A DNA stretch of 64,000 nucleotides. Origin: Chitinophagaceae bacterium 26-R-25 (GTDB taxonomy: Bacteria > Bacteroidota > Bacteroidia > Chitinophagales > Chitinophagaceae). Where the stretch lies: the NCBI GenBank assembly GCA_029906195.1, contig JARWSJ010000001.1, positions 2,480,001 to 2,544,000 of the forward strand. Reading direction: 5' to 3'. The notes below the pieces were generated by a model that saw only the letters and a program-made list of their open reading frames with translations, ran no database searches and was not told where the DNA came from. Of the stretch, positions 1 through 8,871 are shown one piece after another. Within the stretch, counting starts at the first letter, position 1, and each line of letters begins with the position of its first letter. The position numbers and the translations under genes were made by a program.

Positions 1-899
1 GAAATGCATAAGCTCGACCACCACACACTACTCTCTTCCCGTGAAAGATCGGCCAGCGCCTTGTTGCGTTCAAGAAAGCCGACTTTCGTTTGCAGTTCTG
101 CTTCGTAATTTTTCTTCTTCACATCCAAACCTGCCAGCTGTGAATTGATAATGCTATCCTGGTAATGAATGCTGCTGTCAAGCTGTTTCAGTTCGGGAGC
201 AAACTGTTTCAAAGCATTGTTATATGCTTCCATTTTTAGTTTGGTAAGTTTATCAATCCCGCGTTTGCCTGAGCCGCCTGTTCCATCTGCCTCTTGTATG
301 TAGGCCTGCTGCAGCGTGTGCAACGTATCTTCCAGCATGCCTTTGCGAGCCATCAGGCGGCTACGCTCCTGCTGGGCCTCCGTTTGTGCAGTTTGTAATT
401 CTTTTTGTAAAAGGCTATCGTTCAGTAAAATTTTGTCGTGTCTGTTTTGCGCAACCTTTACATCAATTTCTTTTTCGAAGATTTTAAGTTCAAGAGGCCG
501 CGCGATGGTAATACCAATGAGCAGCGCCAAGGCAAAGCGAGGCACCGCCAGCAACAATTGCTTGCGTGCGGACACGCCATACTTGCGCATGGTAGAAACG
601 AGAAACCTGTCGAAATTAAAAATGATCAATCCCCAAATGATCGCAAATGCAATGGTCCAGTACCAGTTGCCGAAAACGCTGTACACAGCATAACCAGATG
701 AAATAGCAGCCAGTACAAATGTTGCGAGGATCACACCGCCAATGCCTGCGTACTTTGTGTGTTCACTAGGATATTTTCTAAGAAGATCGGTGTATGCGCC
801 TGAGCACCACCACAAAAAATTGCTTTCCGGTTTTTCTGTTTTCTTTTGAAAATCATCGTAACCGTAAACAGTTTGTTGACCGTTTTGTGTCGTAGACAT
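1..899 (-). CDS. DUF4407 family membrane protein (3' end outside window)
   Basis: Reading from the ATG at 899 towards position 1 gives at least 299 residues without a stop, so only the N-terminal part is present. Three hydrophobic segments lie at about residues 53-75, 80-95 and 115-133. They are followed by a long charged, coiled-coil-like stretch (about 140-285) rich in Glu, Lys and Gln. The last residues read DLSREESSVWWSSLCI, which fits the start of the fourth membrane helix of DUF4407 proteins. This architecture (three helices, periplasmic or cytoplasmic coiled coil, final helix) is typical of DUF4407, a Bacteroidota-rich family of unknown function. It stands alone, with 120 bp to the end of pxpA. 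Confidence 0.85.
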   Translation of the reverse strand, partial: MSTTQNGQQTVYGYDDFQKKTEKPESNFLWWCSGAYTDLLRKYPSEHTKYAGIGGVILATFVLAAISSGYAVYSVFGNWYWTIAFAIIWGLIIFNFDRFLVSTMRKYGVSARKQLLLAVPRFALALLIGITIARPLELKIFEKEIDVKVAQNRHDKILLNDSLLQKELQTAQTEAQQERSRLMARKGMLEDTLHTLQQAYIQEADGTGGSGKRGIDKLTKLKMEAYNNALKQFAPELKQLDSSIHYQDSIINSQLAGLDVKKKNYEAELQTKVGFLERNKALADLSREESSVWWSSLCI

Positions 900-1020
900 G
901 CTTGTCCTTTAATAAATGAGACAGGTTGAAATAAAGTTGAAGTTGGAGCCGTAAAAGTAACGTGGAAAGCCTTACGAATAGTATAAACTTGCGGCGATTT
1001 ATGGGTTTTCTAAGAATTTT

Positions 1021-1767
1021 TTAACGAATTGTATTTTTCAGAACGATGTTGTGCGCCTTTAAACCTTTGTAAATATTTTTCGCAAACGCCAACGCGTTTT
1101 CTCCGTCGCCGTGAATGCAAATGGAATCAGCAATAAGCGGAATTGTTTTCCCCGATGTTGATTTGACAGTTTGCTTCATCGCCAGCTGCAGCGCCTGGTG
1201 TAGCGAAGCATCTTTATCTTCTATCAACGCATTTTTTTCGGTGCGCGGTGTTAATGTGCCGTCTGCAAGATAAGTTCTGTCTGCGAATGCTTCGTTCACC
1301 GTTTGCAAGCCCACATTTGTTCCTTCCTGTATAAGATAACTGCCGCTTAACCCAAAGAGTGTCAGTTTATTATCAGCCGCTCTAACTGCCCTGGCAATGG
1401 CTTTCGCAAGCAAGGCATCTTCCGCTGCCATGTTGTACAAAGCGCCATGGGGTTTTACATGGGTAACTTTTGCCCCTTCTTCCAATGCGATCTTTGAAAG
1501 CAGGTCTACTTGATATAAAACCATATCATACACTTCATCAGAAGTCATATCCATGTTCTTTCTGCCAAAATTTTCACGATCAGGAAAACCGGGATGGGCG
1601 CCAATCGCAACCTCGTGTTTCAACGCAAGCGCAAGGGTTCTTTTCATTGTATCGGCATCACCTGCATGAAAGCCGCAGGCAATATTTGCCGAAGTTATGT
1701 AAGGCATCAATGCTTCATCATTCTCAAAGCCTTCTCCCATATCGCAATTGATGTCTACACTGTGCAT
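1021..1767 (-). CDS. pxpA: 5-oxoprolinase subunit A (LamB/YcsF family)
   Basis: The 248-residue protein is full length for PxpA, the LamB/YcsF-family subunit of the three-part prokaryotic 5-oxoprolinase, which opens 5-oxoproline to glutamate at the cost of ATP. Visible family motifs are DINCDMGEG near the N-terminus, ANIACGFHAGD, GAHPGFPD, VKPHGALYN and SICIHGDG near the C-terminus. The start at 1767 overlaps the end of pxpC by 13 bp, so the two are translationally coupled. The order pxpB-pxpC-pxpA on one strand supports the assignment. It could in principle serve a related lactam, but the gene trio makes 5-oxoproline salvage most likely. Confidence 0.94.
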   Translation of the reverse strand: MHSVDINCDMGEGFENDEALMPYITSANIACGFHAGDADTMKRTLALALKHEVAIGAHPGFPDRENFGRKNMDMTSDEVYDMVLYQVDLLSKIALEEGAKVTHVKPHGALYNMAAEDALLAKAIARAVRAADNKLTLFGLSGSYLIQEGTNVGLQTVNEAFADRTYLADGTLTPRTEKNALIEDKDASLHQALQLAMKQTVKSTSGKTIPLIADSICIHGDGENALAFAKNIYKGLKAHNIVLKNTIR

Positions 1768-2756
1768 TTCACATATTCGTTTATATGATCAAGGCTGGAT
1801 TGCTTTTGTATTTGTAATTCTTTTTCCTGTGCGATGAATAATTTCTCAGCGATGTCATTATCCACCAACCGGAATACAACTCTTTCGCCTTCCCTTCTCT
1901 GCGCGAGTTTGGGAAGATGTGCACTGATCACATTGGCAATGCGTGGATAGCCTCCTGTGGTTTGATGATCGGCCATTAAGATGACCATTTGTCCTTCAGG
2001 CATTAGTTGGACCGTACCGAAATTAACAGGAGAAGAAATAAGTTCAGTATTGTTGGGAATGAATAAATTTTCTCCTTCCAACTGATAGCCCATTCTGTCT
2101 GATGATTGCCTTATATGAAATTCAGTATTTAGAAATTTTGACCTCGCATCTTCCGGCAGCCAGTTCCACTCCCTTCCCTTCACCACAAAGATTACGTCGG
2201 GATTCCTGTAAGTATTGGTAATATTGGCTCTCCATGGAAATACGTGCAGGTTATCTTTTTCGTGTAAAAAAGATTTCGCATTGCATTCATTCGCTTTGAA
2301 AGGCACAATATCTCCTTTCTGCAGCTTCCTTCCACTAAAACCACCAGCACCTACTTTAAGATGTGTGCTGTTGCTTCCCAGCCATTTCTCCGATTGGAAA
2401 CCACCTTTCACTGCGAGATAAACCCTTGCTCCTTTCTGCCACTGAGGGAATTGCATCAAAGTGTTTTTTCTAACGATGAGCGGCTGCCATGCGGGAATAT
2501 TTTCATTGTCTACAGTGGCAGAAAAATCACCACCTGCCAATGCGATCAAAGCATTTTCTTCAAACAGTAACTGGGGGCCGGGAAAATGCATTTCCAGTAA
2601 GGGTTCGCATCCGTTATTGCCTGTCAGATAATTTGCAAGCCGGGCTGCATAAGTGTCCATTGCGCCGCCGGTACTGATTCCTATACTTCCATATCCAATC
2701 CTACCCATGTCCTGAATCGTATCAAGAATACCGGCCTTAATAATGTTGATTGACAT
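1755..2756 (-). CDS. pxpC: 5-oxoprolinase subunit C (biotin-dependent carboxyltransferase family, KipA-like)
   Basis: The 333-residue protein matches PxpC/KipA, the AHS2 (allophanate hydrolase subunit 2-like) component. It opens with IIKAGILDTIQDMGRIGYG, the usual N-terminal signature, followed by GGAMDTYAARLAN. Near the C-terminus it has QTTGGYPRIANVISAHLPKLAQ-like sequence (TTGGYPRIA is diagnostic). It overlaps pxpA downstream. Upstream it is separated from pxpB by 176 bp, unusually wide for this operon and holding a GC-rich repeat-like block. It acts with PxpB and PxpA in the cytoplasm. Confidence 0.93.
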   Translation of the reverse strand: MSINIIKAGILDTIQDMGRIGYGSIGISTGGAMDTYAARLANYLTGNNGCEPLLEMHFPGPQLLFEENALIALAGGDFSATVDNENIPAWQPLIVRKNTLMQFPQWQKGARVYLAVKGGFQSEKWLGSNSTHLKVGAGGFSGRKLQKGDIVPFKANECNAKSFLHEKDNLHVFPWRANITNTYRNPDVIFVVKGREWNWLPEDARSKFLNTEFHIRQSSDRMGYQLEGENLFIPNNTELISSPVNFGTVQLMPEGQMVILMADHQTTGGYPRIANVISAHLPKLAQRREGERVVFRLVDNDIAEKLFIAQEKELQIQKQSSLDHINEYVKCTV

Positions 2757-2865
2757 TAATTGATTTTTACCTTAATTGAATAAGATCAACTATTGATTGT
2801 TTTAAAAAATAAAATTCCTATGCCATGGATAAGGTAAAATTTTCTACACCAGTCGTGTATTTCAA

Positions 2866-2902
2866 AGCCCGCCCGGATGGCGCCTTGGGCAGACGGGGTG
2901 GA
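2866..2902. repeat. GC-rich block between pxpB and pxpC
   Basis: A GC-rich stretch (CCCGCCCGG, GGCGCC, CAGACGGGGTGG) stands out in an otherwise AT-rich 176 bp gap. It resembles 'CACCCCGTCTGC'-type intergenic repeats recalled from other genomes. There is only one copy here, so the repeat status is not shown by this window. Confidence 0.3.
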
Positions 2903-2932
2903 TTAAAAAATCTTTAACGGAAATGTTAAAGT

Positions 2933-3643
2933 TCAATGGGTCAGTTTTTCGAACTCTTCTTCTTTAATAGAAATGAACTGCACATAATCACCGGGTTTCA
3001 GCAAAGAAGGATTCTGTTTGGTCCGATCAAATATTTTCAATGGAGTACGTCCGATAATGTTCCAGCCCGCGGGTGATGCAAAAGGATAGATGCCTGTTTG
3101 CGCCCCTGCAATACCAACACTGCCTGCACTTACAAACTGTCTTGGCCTTTGCTTCCGTGGATACACAAGCCTCTCGTCAATATGTGCCATATACGGAAAG
3201 CCCGCCATAAAACCGATCATGTACACACGATATATCTGCGATGTATGCAGTGCAATAATTTCTTCTTCTGAAATTCCTTTTGCGGAAGCCAACTCTTCGA
3301 TGTCGTAAGCATATTGTTTTGCGTAGCAAACAGGAATAACAATCACTTTTTGCTCAACGCCATTGCCGGTTACAGATTCCCTGAAAGCATCCAGCAGCAA
3401 GAGTTCCATTTTTTTAAAGGCCACTTCATTTTCTTCCTCTGCCCTCAGCTTCGAAATATTAAAGTACACTACCAGGCTGTTGTAGCCGATCACTACATCC
3501 CTTACAAATGCAAATTGTTTTTGCAGGAACCATTTATGCATCGCAATAAGTTTTTCGCTTATCGCTATTTCAATGGTGTTCGACAATTCTATTACAATTG
3601 CATTGTCGCCAAGTGCAAATATTTGAGGCACAGCGTGGCTCAT
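2933..3643 (-). CDS. pxpB: 5-oxoprolinase subunit B (allophanate hydrolase subunit 1 family, KipI-like)
   Basis: This is the AHS1/KipI-type partner of PxpC. Diagnostic sequence is GFMAGFPYMAHIDERL, then PRQFVSAGSVGIAGAQTGIY and SPAGWNIIGRTP. The start is placed at the ATG at 3643 (MSHAVPQIF, 236 residues). An in-frame TTG 18 bases upstream would add six unlikely residues. It is the first gene of the pxpB-pxpC-pxpA group. The 5' region holds a GTACG-word inverted repeat and is divergent from the TonB-like gene, so a promoter for each side should lie in 3644-3941. Confidence 0.92.
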   Translation of the reverse strand: MSHAVPQIFALGDNAIVIELSNTIEIAISEKLIAMHKWFLQKQFAFVRDVVIGYNSLVVYFNISKLRAEEENEVAFKKMELLLLDAFRESVTGNGVEQKVIVIPVCYAKQYAYDIEELASAKGISEEEIIALHTSQIYRVYMIGFMAGFPYMAHIDERLVYPRKQRPRQFVSAGSVGIAGAQTGIYPFASPAGWNIIGRTPLKIFDRTKQNPSLLKPGDYVQFISIKEEEFEKLTH

Positions 3644-3726
3644 AAAATTTAAGCATAACAATATAACGATTTGTTTGAGATTTAAAAAAGAAAATCGGTA
3701 GATGACGGGATTGTATAACCGAAAAA

Positions 3727-3816
3727 ATGTACGGTGTACGATGTGCGGTGTAAGAAATTCATTTTGAAGGAAGTTTATAAAGCGTTTCGTACACCGTACA
3801 GCCTACATCGTACATC
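3727..3816. repeat. Inverted repeat, GTACG word family (copy 1)
   Basis: The arms 3728-3754 and 3787-3815 are built from TGTACGGTGTACGATG-type words and are reverse-complementary with mismatches. They enclose a 32 bp loop in a divergent gap. A second copy is at 23401-23490. Confidence 0.8.
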
Positions 3817-3941
3817 AAAACCTGGGGTTTACCCGGTAATTTCAAATTTTAACATGATTATTTTTTGGAATTTATGCAATTAGCAAGATACTTGCATCGT
3901 TTTGTACAACAATCGTACATTTACGAAAGCATTTGCTTACT

Positions 3942-4820
3942 ATGATGACTGAAAATTTCGAACAACAGAAGAATATTAAAGCAGGAAGCTATACCGCATT
4001 GGTAATAGCTTTACTATTAGTCGCCTTTATCACCATCAAATGGACATTGCCCGTAACACCTCCTCCGATCAGCGAGGATGGCATCGAGGTGAACCTGGGT
4101 AATAGTGATACGGGTTTTGGTGACGATCAGCCGATGTCGCCGGAATCTCCCGCGCCTGCCGAAAAAATCAGTTATACACCACCGAAAGCAAGCGTAGCCG
4201 AAGAGGCTGTGAAAGAGGTGGAAACGGACGACAAGGCAGACGAGGATGCTCCTGTTATAAAAAAACCGGTGGTTGCAAAACCGGAAGCGAAAAAAATACC
4301 GGAGAAAGAAACAGCTCCTAAAGCCATAGCGAAATCCACGACGCCTGTGCCAAATCCTTCACCTGCACCGCCAAAACCAAAAGCAGTGATGCATGGCGCA
4401 ACCGGAACCGGTAAAGGTGGAAACGAAGCGGACGACTACAGAAAAGGTGGCAATCAGGGTGTTGCTGGCGGAACCGGCGACCAGGGTAAGCCAGGTGGTA
4501 ACCCAAATTCTGACAGCTACACCGGGAATGGCGGCCATGGCACTTCAGGGGTTAGCATTTCGAAAGGCCTGGACGGCAGACGCATTACCAAATGGCCGTC
4601 TTTTGAAGATGACTTTAACGAAAATGCGAAAGTTGCTGTTAACATCCGTGTTGATGCCAGCGGAGCTATTACATCCGCCGTTTATGAACCGAAGGGTTCA
4701 ACAACTGCCAGTGCTAGCTTAAAAGCTATTGCCATCAGAAAGGCTTTGCAAATGAAATTGAGCTCAGGTGATGACGAGCAAATCGGCACGATCATTTTCA
4801 ATTTCAAGCTCAAGAATTAA
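3942..4820 (+). CDS. TonB-like energy transducer
   Basis: The protein has 292 residues from the ATG at 3942 (a second ATG follows directly). It has a short cytoplasmic N-terminus, one membrane helix (about residues 16-35, YTALVIALLLVAFITIKWTL) and a Pro/Lys/Glu-rich periplasmic linker. A Gly/Asn-rich stretch follows, and a C-terminal domain (VAVNIRVDASGAITSAVYEPKGST ends with NFKLKN) resembling the TonB fold. TonB couples the proton-motive force to outer-membrane receptors. ExbB/ExbD are not adjacent here, but tonB-like genes often precede folC in this group, as here. It could instead be a TolA-like protein. Helix plus Pro-rich linker is clear; the exact role is inferred. Confidence 0.72.
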   Translation: MMTENFEQQKNIKAGSYTALVIALLLVAFITIKWTLPVTPPPISEDGIEVNLGNSDTGFGDDQPMSPESPAPAEKISYTPPKASVAEEAVKEVETDDKADEDAPVIKKPVVAKPEAKKIPEKETAPKAIAKSTTPVPNPSPAPPKPKAVMHGATGTGKGGNEADDYRKGGNQGVAGGTGDQGKPGGNPNSDSYTGNGGHGTSGVSISKGLDGRRITKWPSFEDDFNENAKVAVNIRVDASGAITSAVYEPKGSTTASASLKAIAIRKALQMKLSSGDDEQIGTIIFNFKLKN

Positions 4821-4912
4821 TATTAGACATTTCCAAATTTTATATATTATCGTATATTGAAGGATAGTTTAGATAAAATTACATCCGGTTCACCTTAAAA
4901 AACATCTTGCGG

Positions 4913-5119
4913 ATGAAGAACGTTTCCCGATACAAATGGCCACTGATAATTGTGACCTTTAGCGTTGTCGCCTTTATTGCCGGAGTCTGCTTACGGCTTT
5001 TCCACAACCCTTATTCTGATCTCGCCCTGCTCTTAGCCATGTTTCTTATTTCAACTTCTCTCGCATGGTCCTCGTTTATCTTACTCAAAAGTTTGAAGAA
5101 ACACCCGACCACTTTATAA
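4913..5119 (+). CDS. Small two-helix membrane protein, unknown function
   Basis: The 68-residue protein from the ATG at 4913 begins with a basic segment (MKNVSRYKWP). It has two hydrophobic segments (about residues 9-30 and 37-60) with a short loop containing HNPYSD, and a basic tail. The shape recalls the N-terminal pair of helices in GldL-like proteins (helix, short HxPxxD-like loop, helix). That is a resemblance only. It lies between the TonB-like gene and folC on the same strand, probably in the same transcript. Confidence 0.6.
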   Translation: MKNVSRYKWPLIIVTFSVVAFIAGVCLRLFHNPYSDLALLLAMFLISTSLAWSSFILLKSLKKHPTTL

Positions 5120-5260
5120 CTTCCACCTTTTCCTCTCAGTTCCCCCAATATCCTCCTGGTAAAACGATAATTCAGTCCTCCATCCAATCATCCTGTTCCG
5201 CTTCATTTTACGTTTACTCAACTACTTGATAGTTAAGTAATGATTTATCTTTACAGCACT

Positions 5261-6553
5261 ATGGACTATCAACAAACGATCGATTACCTGTTTCACAGGT
5301 TACCTATTTTTAGCCGCATCGGTGCAGCTGCTTATAAAAAAGATCTCGACAACACATTACAACTTTGCGAAATACTTGACAACCCTCATAAAAAGTTTAA
5401 GACGGTGCATGTTGCAGGTACAAATGGCAAGGGTTCAACCAGCCACATGCTTGCCGCCATTTTTCAAACTGCTGGCTACAAAACTGGTTTGTATACCTCT
5501 CCCCACCTCAAAGATTTCAGGGAAAGAATTAAAATAAATGGCAATATGATTTCGGAGCAATTTGTGGTGGATTTTACCAAAAAGATCCAACCTCATATTG
5601 ACGAGATCGAACCCTCTTTTTTTGAAATTACCGTGGCCATGGCGTTCGACTATTTTGCAGAGGAAAAGGTCGACATCGCCATCGTTGAAGTGGGTCTCGG
5701 TGGCAGGCTGGATAGCACCAATGTGATTACCCCGGAGGTCTCGGTGATTACCAATATTGGCATGGACCACATGAACATTCTCGGGGACAGTTTGGAGAAG
5801 ATCGCGTTCGAGAAAGCTGGTATCATGAAGCCCCAAATTCCGGTGGTGGTAGGTGAAATTCTACCCGAGACAAAACCCGTTTTTGAGGAGGTTTCTACGG
5901 CCCGTAAAACACCTATGATCATTGCACCGGAGAAAAGAAGATCGATCGACTGGAAATACAATCACCATCTTTTAACGGTAGAAGTTTCGACTTTGCACAC
6001 TGACGAGATGAATTTTTATGAACTGGATCTCCCAGGAATTTATCAAACAAAAAACCTGGTAACGGTGCTTGAAGCCGTTCATCAGCTTCAGCAAAAAGGT
6101 TGGAAAATATCACATGAAAATATTTTACATGGATTAAAAAATGTAAAAAAGCTAACGGGGTTGTTTGGCCGTTGGCAAATCATTCATCAAAATCCATCAG
6201 TGATTTTGGATGTCGGCCACAACGAAGATGGCATCAAAGCGATTGTCTCTCAACTGGAGGTTACCACTTTTCATCGTCTGCATATCGTATTTGGAATGGT
6301 AAAAGACAAGGACATCACCGCCGTTTTGAAGCTCCTTCCCAAACACGCAACTTACTATTTTACCCAGGCGCCGATACCTCGGGCCCTCGACGCCGGAACG
6401 CTGAAAGAGGAATCCGCAAAGTTTGAATTGTATGGTAAATCATTCCCTGCTGTCAACGAGGCAGTTAAGGATGCAATCGCAAGCGCGGAAAAAGATGACC
6501 TCATTCTGGTATGTGGAAGTGTTTTCATAGTTGGCGAGGTGCAATTGAATTGA
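5261..6553 (+). CDS. folC: Bifunctional folylpolyglutamate synthase/dihydrofolate synthase
   Basis: FolC adds glutamate to dihydropteroate or to folates, using ATP. The P-loop GTNGKGST is at about residues 53-60, close to the N-terminus as usual. It is followed by GLYTSPHLKDFRERI (substrate loop), EVGLGGRLDSTNVI and NIGMDHMNILG (Mur ligase fold). The C-terminal domain has LDVGHNEDG and ends CGSVFIVGEV. The start at 5261 (MDYQQTIDYL) gives 430 residues, the normal length. An ATG 21 bases upstream is in frame but adds residues not typical of the family. It is followed by a terminator at 6748. Confidence 0.95.
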   Translation: MDYQQTIDYLFHRLPIFSRIGAAAYKKDLDNTLQLCEILDNPHKKFKTVHVAGTNGKGSTSHMLAAIFQTAGYKTGLYTSPHLKDFRERIKINGNMISEQFVVDFTKKIQPHIDEIEPSFFEITVAMAFDYFAEEKVDIAIVEVGLGGRLDSTNVITPEVSVITNIGMDHMNILGDSLEKIAFEKAGIMKPQIPVVVGEILPETKPVFEEVSTARKTPMIIAPEKRRSIDWKYNHHLLTVEVSTLHTDEMNFYELDLPGIYQTKNLVTVLEAVHQLQQKGWKISHENILHGLKNVKKLTGLFGRWQIIHQNPSVILDVGHNEDGIKAIVSQLEVTTFHRLHIVFGMVKDKDITAVLKLLPKHATYYFTQAPIPRALDAGTLKEESAKFELYGKSFPAVNEAVKDAIASAEKDDLILVCGSVFIVGEVQLN

Positions 6554-6747
6554 CGAAATTTCGCCTTGAAGGAACAACTTGACCGGTCTGAAGAAAAGGT
6601 CAAGAAATAAATATTACATTTTTGTATATACATAATAGAAATTTTTAAGACATCTGCTAAAGCTTTTCAGACACCGCTTACCTATCCTTCCTGGAAGCAC
6701 AATCAGAGAAAAGCAAAAACAAAGCAGGTAGTAAAATAAAAACAAAT

Positions 6748-6783
6748 AAAAAATACCCGTCACAAACGATGGGTATTTTTTAT
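6748..6783 (+). terminator. Rho-independent terminator after folC
   Basis: Stem AAAAAATACCC / GGGTATTTTTT with a 13-base loop, followed by T-rich sequence. It works in both directions by symmetry. Confidence 0.85.
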
Positions 6784-6874
6784 TTCAGCCATCCTCAAAC
6801 AACCGACTGTTTCCTCAGTCTTCATTTTTTGCAAGCCAATTATTTTTCGCATCCGGCTTCACCATAAACTAAGG

Positions 6875-6958
6875 TTACGCCCCAAATATTTTTGCGGTGA
6901 GCGAACCTATTACTCCTGACGCTATTGCCATAACGAAAACATCGCTACATCCAATCAT
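6875..6958 (-). CDS. Possible 27-residue hydrophobic peptide
   Basis: An ATG at 6958 on the minus strand opens 27 codons ending in TAA (starts MIGCSDVFVMAIASGV and ends AKIFGA). The peptide is hydrophobic and could form a single membrane helix. The folC-side terminator lies just downstream. There is no ribosome-binding evidence and no homology was recognised, so this is a candidate only. Confidence 0.25.
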   Translation of the reverse strand: MIGCSDVFVMAIASGVIGSLTAKIFGA

Positions 6959-7511
6959 GAACCCAAGCCAAAATATTCATCAACAATTTTTGTTAAAATT
7001 AAATTTCAACAAAATCCAGTTTTTTAAAAATCCACGTTTCAGGCGTTTAAAGACGCTCTCTTTTTTTTTGGTGATTTTCTTCGTCGATTTTCTTATTCGT
7101 CAAAATTTCAAAAATTCACTTTTTTTAAATTACAATTATTTTGCATTTACCTATATAATAAATTTATTTTTCAATAAACTATCATAACACATTATAAATG
7201 TGCTTTTTATTATTACATATTAAATATCCTCTTATGCAATAATTTTTTCAGAAAATTTGTGATCTAAAGTCATTTTTAGACCTCTAATTTTTATCTAATT
7301 AAATAATAATACCATTATTTTATTTGTTGACATTTAGCTATTTACTGCATTTTTGTTTGTACTAAATAAATTATCAAACATTTGTTTACAATAAAATGCA
7401 ACAGATTAACAGAATTCTAAGTTATTTAGTAGTCAATTTTAGCGACCAATTTTTATTTTTCCGGCGGTGTGCAAGAACTTCCCTATTTTGCTGAATAAAT
7501 AATCGATTAAA

Positions 7512-7961
7512 ATGGCTAAAAGACTGAGTTGGATTTTACTGATCCCTATCCTATTATTTGGAGCTTGCAGTAAGCCGGAAATGCCTCAATTTGTCGGCAT
7601 CGGTAATTTTAATATTGAAAGTTTGGGAGGAAATCAATCTGTCGTTTCGGCAGATGTGACCTATTACAATCAAAATAAGTTTGATCTGAAATTGAGAAAA
7701 GCGGACCTCGACATTTACCTGGCGGATAAATATGTGGGTAAAACAGTCCTGGATACATTGATAGAAATTCCCAAATTGGACACTTTTAACGTACCGGTAA
7801 AAATTACAGTCGATGTAAAAAGCCTGCTGAGCAATGCGATTTCGGCACTTCTTTTTAACCAGATCAAGATCAAAATCCAGGGAACGGCAAAAGTTGGGAG
7901 ATCAGGATTTCTAATGAATTTGCCGGTTTTGTATGAAGGGAATCAAAAAGTGAGCTTCTAA
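7512..7961 (+). CDS. LEA type 2-like lipoprotein
   Basis: The 149-residue protein has a lipoprotein signal peptide: a basic start, a hydrophobic core and the lipobox LFGAC, with the lipidated Cys at about residue 19. The mature part (IESLGGNQSVVSADVTYYNQNKFDLKLRKADLDIYLADKYVG when read with breaks) has the alternating pattern of the LEA14/WHy beta-sandwich domain. Such proteins are exported and proposed to protect against stress, but the bacterial function is unknown. It is monocistronic, with a strong convergent terminator at 8012. Confidence 0.8.
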   Translation: MAKRLSWILLIPILLFGACSKPEMPQFVGIGNFNIESLGGNQSVVSADVTYYNQNKFDLKLRKADLDIYLADKYVGKTVLDTLIEIPKLDTFNVPVKITVDVKSLLSNAISALLFNQIKIKIQGTAKVGRSGFLMNLPVLYEGNQKVSF

Positions 7962-8011
7962 AATTTTGCACTTATACATTATAAATTATTTTAAATTTTA
8001 TTTTTTGACAT

Positions 8012-8047
8012 AAAAAAAGCCTCCCGATTTTTTGGGAGGCTTTTTTT
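8012..8047. terminator. Bidirectional Rho-independent terminator
   Basis: A perfect 14 bp stem (AAAAAAAGCCTCCC and its complement) with an 8-base loop lies between two convergent genes. A/T runs on both sides allow termination in both directions. Confidence 0.95.
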
Positions 8048-8069
8048 ATGGAAGGCTAAAAAGTCAATT

Positions 8070-8675
8070 TCAAGTAGTATAGTCAATTTTTTTTACGAGA
8101 TTTTCCTTCACATGATCGAACCATTCGTTTTTCAAAATACTCAAAACGATAGTGTCTCTTCTTCCATCCGGCATTTTTGGCATGCTGTTTCTCAGGACAC
8201 CTTCCACCGTGCATCCGATGTTTTTCATGGCATTTACACTTTTTTCGTTGAGGACATCAGCTCTGAATTCTACCCTTTCCATATCTATTTTTTCGAAGGC
8301 AAAAGTCAAAAGCAATAATTTGCAATGACGGTTCAAACCACTTCTTTGGAATTTTTTTCCGTACCACGTATATCCAAGTTGGAGGGTCTGATTGGTTAGT
8401 TGGATGTCGTAAAATCTGGTTGATCCGGCATACGCATTTTCGCTTTTATCAAAAACAATAAATGGATATTCTTTTTTGTCAATACGTGCCTGAACGGTTA
8501 AGTCTATATACTTTTTCATATTATCACTTCCTGCAACTGGCATTGTCGAAAATTTCCATATATCGGGCTCATGCTCTGCAAATGGCACTAAAAATTCCGC
8601 ATCTCCTTTTTCCAGAGGTCGCAAAAGAACCCTGTCGTCTTCTAAAATATAGTCTGTCGAAAAATCGAATTCCAT
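8070..8675 (-). CDS. GNAT family N-acetyltransferase (RimJ/RimL-like)
   Basis: The 201-residue protein has the GNAT layout: RVLLRPLEKGDAEFLVPF at the N-terminus, a central STRFYDI strand, then GYTWYGKKFQRSGLNRHCKLLLL (acetyl-CoA loop region) and ERVEFRADVLNEKSVNAMKNIGCTVEGVLR, typical of the RimJ/RimL subgroup. It transfers acetyl from acetyl-CoA; the acceptor is unknown. It is monocistronic, and shares the terminator at 8012 with its convergent neighbour. Confidence 0.88.
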   Translation of the reverse strand: MEFDFSTDYILEDDRVLLRPLEKGDAEFLVPFAEHEPDIWKFSTMPVAGSDNMKKYIDLTVQARIDKKEYPFIVFDKSENAYAGSTRFYDIQLTNQTLQLGYTWYGKKFQRSGLNRHCKLLLLTFAFEKIDMERVEFRADVLNEKSVNAMKNIGCTVEGVLRNSMPKMPDGRRDTIVLSILKNEWFDHVKENLVKKIDYTT

Positions 8676-8810
8676 TATTTTGATTTTTATGAAAGTTAGA
8701 AATTGATTTGCGGAACCCGATTTTAATTTTTTTGATCCGGATGATTTTTGTGTGGATCTTGTTTTATTTTTTTTGAAAATCTTTAATTTTTACCCGGAGC
8801 GAACGGAACA

Positions 8811-8845
8811 CAGATTTTCATGATTGTCATGATTTTTTAAGATTC
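8811..8845. repeat. Single arm, CAGATTTTCATGATT family
   Basis: ACACAGATTTTCATGATTG continues into TCATGATTTTTTAAG. This matches the left arm of the elements at 25125, 37415, 55700 and 56506, but no matching right arm is seen nearby. Confidence 0.65.
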
Positions 8846-8871
8846 TATAGGGCGACTTTCGGTTTCTTTTT

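Larger units (their letters stand above)
6554..7511. other. AT-rich 958 bp gap
   Basis: Apart from the terminator at 6748-6783 and one possible 27-codon reading frame at 6875-6958, no convincing gene is seen. From about 6970 to 7440 the base composition is very AT-rich with long T and A runs. A long forward reading frame here is composed largely of Phe, Leu, Asn and Lys codons, as expected of AT-rich noncoding DNA. It may hold the promoter of the lipoprotein at 7512, or be decayed DNA. Confidence 0.5.

Noticed and set aside
438-701. Forward frames opposite the DUF4407 gene
   Set aside because: They are antisense to a longer frame with clear membrane helices and coiled coil, and lack any recognisable domain.
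6897-7187. 96-codon forward frame in the AT-rich gap
   Set aside because: The residues are mostly Phe, Leu, Asn, Ile and Lys as expected of AT-rich DNA; no start context or family.
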